A stretch of DNA of 64,000 nt, taken from the NCBI GenBank assembly GCA_028274465.1, contig CM051456.1, positions 105,189,348 to 105,253,347 of the forward strand, read 5' to 3'. This DNA is from Plantago ovata. Its lineage: Eukaryota > Streptophyta > Magnoliopsida > Lamiales > Plantaginaceae. Within the stretch, counting starts at the first letter, position 1. Each line of letters opens with the position of its first letter. Position numbers and translations under genes: made by a program. The notes below the pieces were generated by a model, which worked only from the letters and a program-made list of their open reading frames with translations, had not been told where the DNA came from and did no database searches. Positions 11,050 to 21,650 of the stretch are shown one piece after another.

Positions 11050-11302
11050 GGCTCTGTTTCTTTGGTCTGAGAAACTCTGAACTGAATTGAACTTAATAAA
11101 TTTGAACTGAACTCAATAAATATGAACTGAACTTAATTAATTTGAACTGAACTTATTTGAAGTACAAATTTTAACTAAGAAAACCTGGACTGAACTGAAC
11201 TTAACTTAATTATTCTGAATTGAACTGAACTGAACTTAATAAATTTGAATTGAACTGAACTGAACTTAATAAAACTAAAATTAAGGTGAAACGAACAAAT
11301 CC
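11050..11302. mobile_element. Tourist-like MITE (PIF/Harbinger type)
   Basis: The left end GGCTCTGTTTCTTTGG and the complement of the right end GGATTTGTTCGTTTC are similar, and the 253-bp segment is flanked by TTA on both sides (11,047-11,049 and 11,303-11,305), the Tourist target duplication. The interior consists of repeated AACTGAACTTAATAAATTTG-like phrases on one strand. No coding capacity. Confidence 0.6.
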
Positions 11303-11645
11303 TTAGTGGCTCGCTGGAAGGGCCATCAAATGTGTTTATTGGGAAAAGAACAAAACACGGAGCGAAATTTTGTGTTTTTATGAGAATAGAAAAGGAAAGG
11401 CAATGAATACTTAATCGAGGCACTATACTTGGACTTATTATATTGTTATAATTCGTTTCTTTTAATATTAGTTCGTATCATTTCATTACTTTCATGTGTT
11501 TATAATTTTGATAAAATTTATTTCATATATTCACAATTTTACCACTAGGAGCAATTCTTATGGATATTTTTTTGGGGTTTAATCCAAAAATACCTCTAAT
11601 GGAGAATTTCTTGGGGCTACTATTGGAAAATGGCTATTGTGAAAA

Positions 11646-11862
11646 TGTTCTTTTGCCTGAACATAATTGAACTGAACTGAACATAACTGAATGGATCAAG
11701 TTAAACTGAACAGAACTGAAGTGAATTTATTTGTAATAGTATAAAGTACAACTAAGCAAGAGTCTGAACAGAAATGAACATAACTGAACTGAATAAAAGT
11801 GAACCGAACTGAATTGAATTGAAAATAATAAGTTTTCAAACGAAGAGAACAGAGACTAGTAA
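11646..11862. mobile_element. Second, diverged Tourist-like MITE or fragment
   Basis: The interior has the same GAACTGAAC repeats as the element at 11,050. The right end, complemented, reads GTCTCTGTTCTCTTCG; the left end near 11,646 (TGTTCTTTTGCC) is only loosely similar, and I could not find a clean target duplication. Confidence 0.4.
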
Positions 11863-12433
11863 AAGCTTCAATTTAAGCCCCACCATATAAAAAATAATTG
11901 TTTAATTACATTTTTATAAGTAGAAAATGGACTGATGGAATAATATTTGCCACACACATGAGGTCGAAATAATAGCCTCAATTAGTCCTAAATAAATTCA
12001 AACCATAGTGCTCTAAGTTTTTAACATACACCCGCAAAATTAAATGAATATAACCTGACGGAATGAAGTGATTATAATCCAGCTAGCATTGAGCACATGA
12101 CAATTAACAAACAGCTAGCTAGCTGCATGGTTTTAGACACATCCAACATTCATTCGTTCTGTTCTGCCTTATATTTGTCGAGCATGGGCATGCACACTGC
12201 CTTGGTCCTCTTTTCCAACATCTCATTCCGTCCCCGCTCCCAAAATAAAGTTGCACAATTAGTATCGAAAAGTTTATTTTTAACTCAACAAATTTTAATT
12301 ATACTATTCCTTAATACTGCTTAATCTCACAAAGATGTACTGTAGTAACTAAATATTTTTTATCATTCACTAATTGTTCTTTAAGAATCTTTATTCTATG
12401 AGTAAATGTTCGAACGGGACAGATGGAAAATAA
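11863..12433. other. Intergenic stretch
   Basis: A 75-residue open frame at 12,097-12,324 shows no recognised domain and is probably chance. Nothing else is supported. Confidence 0.25.
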
Positions 12434-12435
12434 TA

Positions 12436-12673
12436 CTCCCTCCGTTCCAAATTAAATTTCCTAAATTAACTTTTTTTCGAATTGTAAGAGTAAATTACTT
12501 CTACATTATACAAATAAAAAATATGATAAAATTATATTATGAAAGAAAATCAAGTATATTTTTCTAATATGACTCTATTATATATTAAATCATGTGTAAT
12601 ATAGTCGTAGTAATTTGCGGTCAAAGTTCGAAAAAAAAACACTTCAGAAAAAGTTTGATTTGAAACAGAGGGA
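12436..12673. mobile_element. Stowaway-like MITE
   Basis: The left end CTCCCTCCGTTCCAAATTAA and the complement of the right end TCCCTCTGTTTCAAATCAAA are diverged inverted repeats with the typical Stowaway CTCCCTCCGT start. TA flanks both ends (12,434-12,435 and 12,674-12,675). Confidence 0.65.
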
Positions 12674-12739
12674 TAAGAGTAGTTGACATTTGACAACAAT
12701 CATAGACTATGCCGGATGATTCATAGTTCTGTTGGAGAA

Positions 12740-14159
12740 TTTAGCTTCTAAAGCCATTTTTTTTAATGGTTGGACTCCTCTTGCAACGTTCTATCTTTCG
12801 GCGGGTCCGTTCAAGGGCCGTGAATTTCAAATCTACCGGTGTTAGGATTGGACGGTTAAAGGGGTTGAAAGAGTGGTCGGTTTTGTTTATTTTCTGTTGA
12901 GCACGGGAATGGAGGTTTAGGGTCGATTTTGGGGTGAGCACGGTTTTCCTTCTCTATCGGTCCTTTTTTTTGTTTTCTGATGGTGTTTTCCAACTGTATG
13001 ACCGAATCTTTGGCAACAATCTCGGAGCTCATCGAGCTGCGACGATGGGAGGGAAGCTGATTCGGGGAAGAGGCTTGTTTATGCGACCAGTTCAAACTAC
13101 ATTCACTATTCCTTAAGCTCGTCGTTCAGTTCTGCGAAATTGCTATGCCACAAAGAATCAGTTGCTTCACATATGTCATTTGTGATATGCGACGTTGGAA
13201 GGGCAAGGCTTGACCGGAGCAGAGGCGGGTTGGGATGGAGTTGTGGAGTGGGCTGCCATGTTTATGAGCTGAGGTTGGGGTCGTTGTTAGAGGTTGAGTT
13301 TCCGATTGAGATGGGAGGGTGTGTGGGTATTGATCAAGGTTTTTTTGGAGATTGAGGTTTGGGTGAGGTGGAGGTTGCGATGTTCTTGGAGAAGTCGGAG
13401 GTTTTGGGTCAATTTTGGGGTGAGCACGGTTTTCCTTCTCTATCGGTCCTTTTCATTTTCTAATGGTGTTTTCCTACTGTATGACCGAATCTTTGGCAAC
13501 AATCTCGGAGCTCATCGAGCTGTGACGACGGGAGGGAAGTTGATTCGGGGAAGACGCTTGTTTATGCGACCAGTTCAAGCTACATTCACTATGCCTTAAG
13601 CTCGCCGTTTCAGTTCTGCGAAATTTCTACGCCACGAAGAATCAGTTGCTTCACATATACGGTTTGTGCTATGCGACGTTGGAAGGGCAAGGCTTGACCG
13701 GAGCAGAGGCGGGTTGGGATGGAGATGTGGAGCGGGCTGGCCTGTTTATAAGCTGAGGTGGGTGTTGTTATGGAAGGTTGAGATGGCGTTTGAGATGGGA
13801 GGGCGTGTGGGTTTTGAGGGTTGGGTGAGGTGGTGCTCGCTGTTTGAGAAGTCCGAGGGTTTGGGGTCGACTTTGAAGTTACCACAGTCCTGTAGAGTTT
13901 TTCCTCACCGGAGAGATGAAGTTGTTTTCCCGAGTTTACAGTTTCAGGAGTTGGCTGCTAAGTCTTCTGTTAGGTGTTGGATTCTGCTTTTTGGAATGGT
14001 TTTAGATGTGTTTAGGGTGGTTGTTTTCTTAGTTTGGTTGGTTCGCTTTCTTCTGTCGTTTTTTTCTAGTTATGTTTGTTTTGTTTCGAGCATTTTTTAT
14101 GCTCGTTTTGTCCTTTTTTTAATAAAAAAGAAAGAAAATTTGTCCGTTTAAAAAAAAAA
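12740..14159 (+). mobile_element. Poly(A)-ended retroposon with internal tandem duplication
   Basis: The right end carries a hairpin GAGCAT-TTTTT-ATGCTC (14,088-14,104), an AATAAA-like stretch, then GTCCGTTT followed by ten A residues (14,150-14,159), the same kind of 3' end as the retroposon at 5.1 kb. The body is a direct duplication: the segment beginning GGGGTGAGCACGG at 12,931 restarts at 13,417, a 486-bp period, and a third partial copy starts near 13,864. Open frames in the two copies (for example IFGNNLGAHRA) are similar but have no recognised domain. The left edge is approximate and no target duplication was found. Confidence 0.5.
12931..13870 (+). repeat. Tandem duplication, period 486 bp
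   Basis: Two adjacent copies (about 12,931-13,416 and 13,417-13,870) share long stretches such as TTTATGCGACCAGTTCAA and GACGTTGGAAGGGCAAGGCT with scattered substitutions and small indels. Divergence of several percent suggests the duplication is not recent. Confidence 0.8.
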
Positions 14160-14181
14160 GCTCTACTCCTACTTTTACACT

Positions 14182-14196
14182 AATTCTTTACCACCT
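14182..14196. repeat. Left target-site duplication of the LINE
   Basis: AATTCTTTACCACCT lies immediately outside the LINE poly(A) (T-run on this strand). Its partner, with one mismatch, is at 28,762-28,776. Confidence 0.85.
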
Positions 14197-14242
14197 CTTT
14201 TTTTTTTTTAGAAACAGAAATCATTCATTAATAATCATGAAG

Positions 14243-17200
14243 CTACAAGAATTCTTGATAACAGATTGGCAGCTCATGGCCCTCATCAACAGTACTAACA
14301 TGTCTAGCTAAATTATGTGCTAAGTGATTACTCTCTCGCCGAACATGTGTAAACCCGACCGATGTAAACCCAGCGACAACCATACGGATCTCTTGGATAA
14401 TCGATCCAGGCATAAATAAAGGAGCAGAAGAAGATCGCTATTGTTGCACCAAACTAAGGCAATCTCCTTCCACAATTACATGATCCAGTTCCAGCTCAGC
14501 CGCCAAAGACATGCCCATTCTTGCTGCTAACGCTTCTGCTGCCTCTGGATTGGCCACGCATGCTGCAGGGGATCTTTTCCAGTAGACTACAGTGTCGGTA
14601 CTGTCGCGGATAACAACGCCCAACCCCATATGTAGATGAGTCCAAGACGCATCATAGTTAATTTTCCAAACTCCTAACGGAGGTTTCTGCCACGGCACTG
14701 CAGCAACAGCAACAATTCGAGACTTCAACAGGCCCCTAGCATTATGAAACTGAATGATGAATTTCTGCACAAAACCATAAGAGCCTGAGCATCCGGTTGC
14801 TTCCGTTCATGTACCATTTTATTGCGTTGATACCAAAGACTCCAACAAACACAAATAAATCTTTCAAAACCCGACGAGTCCAAGCCAGAACGCAAATCAG
14901 CAACCCAACTTGATAAATCCTCACAATCAGAATATAAGATCGGACATAGAATATTAGATAGCGCCCACACAAGTCTAACAAAAGAGCAATCCCTAAACAA
15001 GTGTAAAAGAGTTTCTAATGCATTGGCACACAAAGGACAAACATCAGCAACATTTACACCTCGTCGAACCAACAACACAAGTACTGGCAAAGCATTTCTC
15101 AAAGAGCGCCACATAAAAATCTTCACTTTATTGGGCAGATTAATCTTCCATAACCAGTTCCAATCCTGTGGCGACAAGTGACTACTGCTGTCATGCCTTT
15201 GGCCCACAAACTGCTTCATAATGTCACGCGCAAGCCAATACGCCGACTTCACCACACCCGCATATCAACAATACTACATAAGGGCAATGGAATGGACATA
15301 ATATGGTTAACATCCTCCTCCCAAAACACGGCCTTAAGTAGTTCTATGTCCCAGGCGCCATCTACTATAAAAGAGGCCACAATAAGGTCAGGCATATTGT
15401 GTAGATTTGACGCGAAAGGTCTAAGACCATGATCTCGTGGTATCCAAACATCCCGCCACACATCAATACTCAAGCCATCACCAACCTTCCAACACACACC
15501 CTTCGCAAGCAAAGTCAAAGCCGCACAAATACTCTTCCAAGTAAAGAATCAGAAAGTTGTACATAAGCATCGAGAACATCATAATAAGGGAAGTACTTAG
15601 CTTTCAATACGCGACTCAACAAGGCTTCATGATGGTGAAGAATACTCCAAATCTACTTTCCAAGCATTGCCAAATTGAAAGATCGAAGGTCTCGAAAACC
15701 CATGCCCCCATCCCGTTTAGAATCGCAAAGCTTCTGCCAACCAAGCCAATGAATCTTTCTAGCTTCTCCCTCGTCCCACCAAAATTTAGCAATAATAGAA
15801 TCAATCTCATGGAGGAGGGTATCTAGCTTGAAGAACATATTTAATAAGCACCTCTTTTTCGGCTTTAGATAAGCATTTGGCCTCATATCCCTGAATTTTA
15901 CTCCAAACCCGTTCTCGAAGCCATCCAAAAACCTCCTTCTTTGATTTACCATCACCGTCAGAAGGCCTAAATATTTCTCATGTTTCTCAATAACCCTTAC
16001 TGGAAAGCGATCCTAAATTTCCTTTATTCTGTCTTCACTGGAGTTGTGACTGAAACCCACCGTAGACTTCTCAAAATTGATTTCTTGACCCGAAGCTAAA
16101 TTGTACTTGTATAAGATCTCACTAATCTCAGTTGCTACCCGAGAATTGCCTGGCAGAAAGTTAAGGTGTCAGATGCAAAAAGAAGGTGAGAGATACGAGG
16201 TGCTCCGGGCGCAACAACCACACCTTGTAACGCATGGCTATCTTCAGCATCACGGATCAAGGCATTAAAAGCTTCAGTGACGAAAAGAAACAAATAAGGA
16301 GACAATGGATCACCTTGTCGAATTCCTCGCTCAGGCACAAAAGTCTCTAATTCCACACCATTAAATAGCAAGGAATAAGAAACCGTACGAACAGTTAACA
16401 TAATGAGCTCAATAAAGGAACTTGCAAACCCCAACGCCACCAGCACCTGCTGCAGAAAAGGCCACTCCACCCTATCATAAGCCTTACTCATGTCTAGTTT
16501 CAGAGCCATCATCATATCCTTCCCTTTCGTCTTTCTTCAAATAGTGATTTGCTTCATACGCCACCAAGACATTGTCAGTAATTAGACGACCTGACACAAA
16601 AGCTTACTGGGTCTCCGAAATAATAGACGACATGTGAGGCTTCAACCTATTAGTAATTTTCTTGGATGCGATTTTAAACATCACATTACTCAAGCTTATT
16701 GGCCTGAACTGAGTAATCATATCCGGTTTCTGGCATTTGGGAATCAGAACAGCATGAGTATAATTTAACTTCGGCTCTAAGATTCTATCATTCAGAAACT
16801 CCAAAGCACACTTTATAACATTATCTCCAACAATATGCCAGTACCTTTGATAAAATAATGTAGGTAAACCATCAGGGCCAGAAGATTTCATAGGAAACAT
16901 ACCGGATAAAGAAGACTTGATCTACTCAGCAGTGAAAGGCTGACATAACTCATTGTTTATTGCATCCCCCACTCTAGCACGCATAAGCCTAGTAACATTA
17001 GCAATATTTTCTTCTCATGTCTTATTGAACGCAAAGATACTTTTGAAGTATTCAGTGGCTATTAATCCTACCCCTTCTTGATCTTCACACAAAATACCTT
17101 GAGAATTCATGAGGTTAGAAATCTCATTCACCTTTTGTCTGTGAGTATCCTTTGAATCAAAAATCGTGTGATCCTGTCTCCTTCCGCCAACCACTGTGCT

Positions 17201-18231
17201 TTCGCTCTCTGCTTCCACAATAATTCTTCTCTATCTAGTTCCTCTTCCCACTGAGATTTAACCTCCTTCAACCGGCGCATGATAGCAGCTGTGACAGGAT
17301 CCTGTTTGAGTTGATCGGTCTCTTTGCGCATAGCACGATTCTTTTGCTTGACATACCCGAAAGTGAATTTATCCCAATTCACTATCCCCACGTTACAGTC
17401 TTCAACATTTTGAATAAACTCTGCATCTGGGTTCCAAAGTTGTCGGATAACTTGCTCACAGTCAGCAGCTCGGACCCACATGGCCTCAAACCTGAACCGG
17501 CGCCGGGGGGTAATGTATTCTGCGATTTGTCACAGGCCTCAAACGTAGTAGTATGGAAGCATGGTCAGAGTTGATTGTTGGCAGATGAGATACACGAGCA
17601 TATGGGTATAAGTCGACCTTGCTTGCTGTTGCTGCACCCTTATCCAAACGTTCTTTAATATTGTCCCCATCTTCTTGGTTATTGCTCCAAGTAAACGGGT
17701 CCCCATCATATCCTAACTCACTTAAACCACACGAAAAGAACGCTTCCCTCATATTGCGTAGTCTCCATCCGGGAACCGATTGACCACCAATTTTGTCCGT
17801 CTGCCGCAACACTTCACTGAAGTCACCTATAACCATCCACGGCCTTGGAACTGCATAGCTAATCGTTTTAAGAGAGCCCAAGTTTGAGTACGCTTGCTAA
17901 CGTCTGGCTCACCGTAAAAGCCAGTGAAATGCCAACTACCAATGTTATCAAATAAATCAATTGTGGCATCTACATGATTACGAGAGTAACTCTGAACCGC
18001 TACATTAATATTCATATTCCAAAGAAGGGCCAAACCGCCCGACTTCCCATTACAAGAAAATGAAATTCCGAACAAATTTAAACTTTGCTTTAAATTATCA
18101 AACCTAACAGAATTAAGATGAGTTTCCATAAGAAAAATGATATCAGGGTTGTGCGTTCTAATGAACTCACGCAAAGTTCGAACTATCCAGGACCCCACAA
18201 GGCCCTGGCAGTTCTAGCTGAGGCAACTCAT
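14243..18231 (-). pseudogene. LINE ORF2: endonuclease - reverse transcriptase - RNase H, broken
   Basis: ORF2 starts at ATG 18,231-18,229; the ATGA overlaps the ORF1 stop by one frame. Codon 6, expected Trp in the conserved S-W-N-C start, is TAG (18,216-18,214). Endonuclease pieces run 18,213-17,486 (LMETHL, GDFSEVL, NSDHASILL), with a frameshift near 17,850 and others near 17,170 and between 16,900 and 15,250. Reverse transcriptase is at about 16,900-15,600: SSGPDGLP, LDMSKAYDRVEW and RQGDPLSPYLF are intact, but the catalytic FADD is FASD (Ser codon 16,173-16,171). A zinc-binding CPLC...HLFRDC segment (zf-RVT) lies at 15,250-14,730. RNase H (INYDASW, PEAAEALA, VEGDCLS) is cut by TAG at 14,440-14,438, with the HLAHNLARHV tail beyond it. 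At least five disabling changes are visible. Confidence 0.9.
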
Positions 18232-18688
18232 GGTCCTAGGCGGGGTTGCTCCTCGGCAACTCCCGCCTCTTCCTCAAAGCAATTGGTCAAGTCCATACGA
18301 ACTTTCTTAAAGCCTCCTATTCCAGTGAACTTGCGGATCCCGCCAGCATTTGGACTGCCACGCTTTCGTTTGTATCCAACGAGAGGTAAAGCTGATTGGG
18401 TCTGCCTTCCTACTACACTTGGACCTGCACTTTCAAAAGTAAAAAATGCTGACGAGCCTGTTAAATTCTGCCCAGGAGGTGATATCTTCAGCACAGGTCC
18501 AAAAGTTAAATTACGCAACACATGAGGTGAGATATCCATGTCATTCGGCCCAATCACAATGGAAGATTGAGGCCCAAGGTCCAAATTCCCAACAGCGTGC
18601 ACAAGCCAATTTTAGGCTAAAAAATAACTAGCTTTTGACCAATTGATCCAACGGTATGAAGCTTTTCCTTCACGCCCAAGCTACCAAG
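18228..18688 (-). pseudogene. LINE ORF1, C-terminal part
   Basis: This continues ORF1 (N-terminal part at 27,473-28,371) across the LTR-element insertion. It contains a basic KRKRGSPN patch and ends EQPRLGP-stop, like other plant L1 ORF1 proteins that finish with a short EQPR-type tail. Its TGA (18,230-18,228) overlaps the ORF2 ATG as ATGA. Confidence 0.75.
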
Positions 18689-18693
18689 ACCAC
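18689..18693. repeat. Left target-site duplication of the Athila-like element
   Basis: ACCAC directly precedes the terminal TG at 18,694 and is repeated at 27,468-27,472 directly after the terminal CA. Confidence 0.9.
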
Positions 18694-19967
18694 TGATGAA
18701 CTGGAATTTGTCAGATTCTAATTCAGCAAATAAATTTGTTATTTAGCCAAAGGTAATCCACAACTACAACGAAAACCGTAGTGTAGTAGTAGAATGACTC
18801 GAGTGTCGTTCTCTCAGGACTATACTAGCTTTATCAAATCTAATTAAGAATATAAAACAGCAGATAGAAAGCAATAGGGGTTTTCAAGCAGATAATGGAG
18901 ATTGGTGATAGTATGGTCCTTCTTAACATAATGGGTCGATAATCATGCATAAATTCCTCGGTCTTGCATAGAGATCTTTGAATCAATCTTGTGTCCTTGT
19001 TGCAAGTATTAAGCACTAAGAAGATAGTATGGGTCTGACTCATCAACAACTAACGTCCTAATGTGTTCCGTAATTATTCAACACTACGAAGATAATTGGT
19101 CTGATTGGTTGACAAGTGTCCAGGTGTGCATAATGAGCAATACAACATACGAGAATTTTGGTTTCAACTGATCAACGAAATAAAGCAATGACACGGAGTA
19201 TAATGCGCGATATAGCCATTAGCATGATTATCTTCCCTCGTTAAGAATTCACATACTACCACCAACGATAAATTTAGCTACTCATAATAGGCATGCAATC
19301 AATAGAAATCATAGAAGAAAACATATTGAAAGAAGATAAAATAAGTAGATAAAAACTGTAAGATACAAAGTTACCGAAGGTTGTCAATCTCCGGATTATT
19401 GTGATCCTACGCGCTCCAATCTGCTATGAAAAAGTATCCCCTAAGCTACGGAACTCCCAGGACAGGCCCCGGGAAGTTCCTCCCTAAAACTATAGAGAGA
19501 GGTGAGAAAGTAGGCTTGGAAAGATATGATTTTCGGAGAGAAAACTCGCAACTATATATAGGCCCGAAATTCTTCTGGGGCGGTTCGCCCGAGTGCTGGG
19601 GCGGTTCGCCCCCCAGTATTTCGCGGAATTTCCGCATTTTTCGACGCGGATTTGGATTTCTTCACCTTTTCGGACTCGGTTTCAGACTTCTAATGGCCTT
19701 CTAACCTCCAGATTCGACCCCTAGACTCTAAATCCTATCCGGAAACCTTCAGATACTCCAAATATGCTTCTGGAACACCAATTCTTTGTAGACTTCAATA
19801 TAATTGCCCGTAAATCTCCGAATTTCAACCAAAACCTGTAAATAAAATCTAAAGGGAAACGTGACACTATTCTAATAAAATGTACTAAAATATAGCTAAA
19901 TTAACATAGAGGATAGCTAAAATAGGTGAAAAAGACTCGAATGAAAGTGTAAAATACACATTCATCA
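18694..19967 (-). repeat. 3' LTR of the Athila-like element
   Basis: A 1,274-bp LTR, starting TGATGAA and ending TTCATCA as read on the plus strand (7-bp perfect inverted ends). It is nearly identical to 26,207-27,467; the largest difference is an extra segment of about 10 bp around 19,355 (near CTGTAAGATACA). Confidence 0.95.
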
Positions 19968-19970
19968 AAC

Positions 19971-19980
19971 TCCCCAAACC
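19971..19980 (-). other. Polypurine tract
   Basis: On the minus strand this reads GGTTTGGGGA, three bases from the 3' LTR, the position where plus-strand DNA synthesis is primed. Two further exact copies of the decamer occur upstream at 20,753-20,762 and 20,865-20,874. Confidence 0.8.
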
Positions 19981-20752
19981 GAACATTTGCTTGCCTCAAG
20001 CAACTAAGCTAGACTCTAATACAAAAAACATGCAAGACTCAAAATGGAGTTTCATGCCAAATAAAATGTACTAAATTACTGAATCTACCAAATAACATAT
20101 GAACAAAACCATATAAATCAAAGCATGAATATAGGTTGAAGAATACCTCGATTGACTTATACACATCCACATAAGCACTTACTGTCAAGACAAGATAGTC
20201 TCTCGTAACATTCTCTACCTGGACCTAGTCAGTGACGACGTAATGATGCATGCTAAGATACGAATGGTTGCCCCGTGCCTATGAAACTGAGGACTTACTG
20301 CTGTTCCACCATGTTAAGACTTTTCCTCAAAAGAGGTCGAACCAGTACTGGCTCTCATCAAACGAAGGAGGGTTCCCTATAAAAGATAACACTCCCCTAT
20401 TCTACCCATCTCTCAAGTAAAGTTTTAAACTATTCACCACTTCCTGAATGGCAGGACGAGGGTGGTCTAGAACAGATGACACTTAAGACAAAAAGATAAA
20501 AAATAGAAAAACACAATTACGAACAATACGAAAAATTGAAAAGACTCAAACTTTGCTAAACTGCTATTTGGCTTTATTTTTTTGGACCCTTCTTTGCTTT
20601 TTTTGGGGTCTTCTTTTTTTTTTTTTTTTTTTCTTTCCAGATTCTTTTTTCTTTTTCTTTTTTTTCTGGAATTTTTTTTCTTTCTTTTTTTTTCGATTTT
20701 TTTCCAGCCAGCAGTAGCATAACAAAAGAGAAACAAAATGACTCACACGACT

Positions 20753-20780
20753 TCCCCAAACCTATTCGAAAGAATAGGTT
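20753..20780 (-). other. PPT-like decamer fused to a hairpin, copy 1
   Basis: TCCCCAAACC (20,753-20,762), the complement of the PPT decamer, runs into AACCTATTC-GAAA-GAATAGGTT (20,759-20,780), a perfect 9-bp stem. Confidence 0.5.
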
Positions 20781-20864
20781 GGAGTACAAAATTTACGGAA
20801 AAGGAAAATAAACTCACGATACGAAAATGAAAAACAGAAACAAGTCTATGATGGTGTAACCCCC

Positions 20865-20892
20865 TCCCCAAACCTATTCGGAAGAATAGGTT
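20865..20892 (-). other. PPT-like decamer fused to a hairpin, copy 2
   Basis: Same arrangement as copy 1: TCCCCAAACC (20,865-20,874) and AACCTATTC-GGAA-GAATAGGTT (20,871-20,892). Only a loop base differs from copy 1. Confidence 0.5.
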
Positions 20893-21650
20893 ATAAACAA
20901 AGGATCACACAACCTCACACTACCTCCTTCCTAGGCATTTAGCAATCTCAAAGCATGGTGAAGACTTGTTGCCTCTTAGGTACATAATTACTCGGGAAAA
21001 CAACCATAAGACCCTAACATGCATCATCCTATTATAAAGGCCTTCGTGAACCGCAGTAGAGAAAACACCACTAAGTGATGTCGAGACTACCAAGCTTAAC
21101 TAAGTGCAATACATAGATGTGACAAGAATAGAAAAACCTCAAACAAATTCATAGAAATGAAGCATACGATTAATGGCATAGCTAGTTGATCTACCCAATA
21201 AAAAAGTTCAAAAAATTCGGCAATAAACTCCTTATAAAACATGCAAGACTATCCTAGGATGAATGCAACCTAAAAAATCTAAGAAAGCAGTAAACGTGCA
21301 AATGCAAACAAAGAACAAGATACTAATCGACACAAAACCAAACAAACTTAACATCATGGTACACATCCCATCCCCCTTACGATTCTTAAGCTAGCCCCCT
21401 AGCAAAAGAGAATGAGTAATAAGAAGTTACTAGATGTTACCGAAGGGTTTGGCCTCGGTCGGCTGAGAGTGGACAAGTGGATGGACTAATCATCGGGATG
21501 GTAGTCCCCATAAAAGTCACTCCACATGTCATTCATGAGCTCATTGGACTGTCGTAGAGCTTCCTGCTGTTGGATCAGCTGTTGCTGCTCCCACATGTGC
21601 TGCCTATCCTCTCGGCGGTGTTCCTCGAATATCTCCCAATCGCGGTTGTG

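Larger units (their letters stand above)
14197..18688 (-). mobile_element. L1-type LINE, 3' part (ORF2 and end of ORF1), with poly(A)
   Basis: This is the 3' half of a full-length LINE on the minus strand, ending in a 12-nt A run (T-run at 14,198-14,209). The other part lies at 27,473-28,761 beyond an inserted LTR retrotransposon. Removing the insert gives an element of about 5.8 kb, the usual length of a plant L1. Both outer edges carry the 15-bp target duplication. It contains the end of ORF1, then ORF2 with endonuclease, reverse transcriptase, zinc-binding and RNase H domains. The ORFs are broken, so the element is dead. Confidence 0.9.
19981..21650 (-). other. 3' untranslated region of the Athila-like element
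   Basis: About 1.7 kb without an ORF between the second ORF and the 3' LTR. It contains a purine tract of about 125 nt on the minus strand (20,575-20,700) and two PPT-like decamers, each leading into a hairpin (20,753-20,780 and 20,865-20,892). Confidence 0.6.

Noticed and set aside
18118..18631. Plus-strand frames over the LINE ORF1/ORF2 junction
   Set aside because: Antisense to recognisable LINE coding sequence and without domains.
20467..20789. Lys-rich open frames on the minus strand
   Set aside because: They arise from the purine tract (T-rich on the plus strand) in the 3' UTR of the Athila-like element, in all frames at once.
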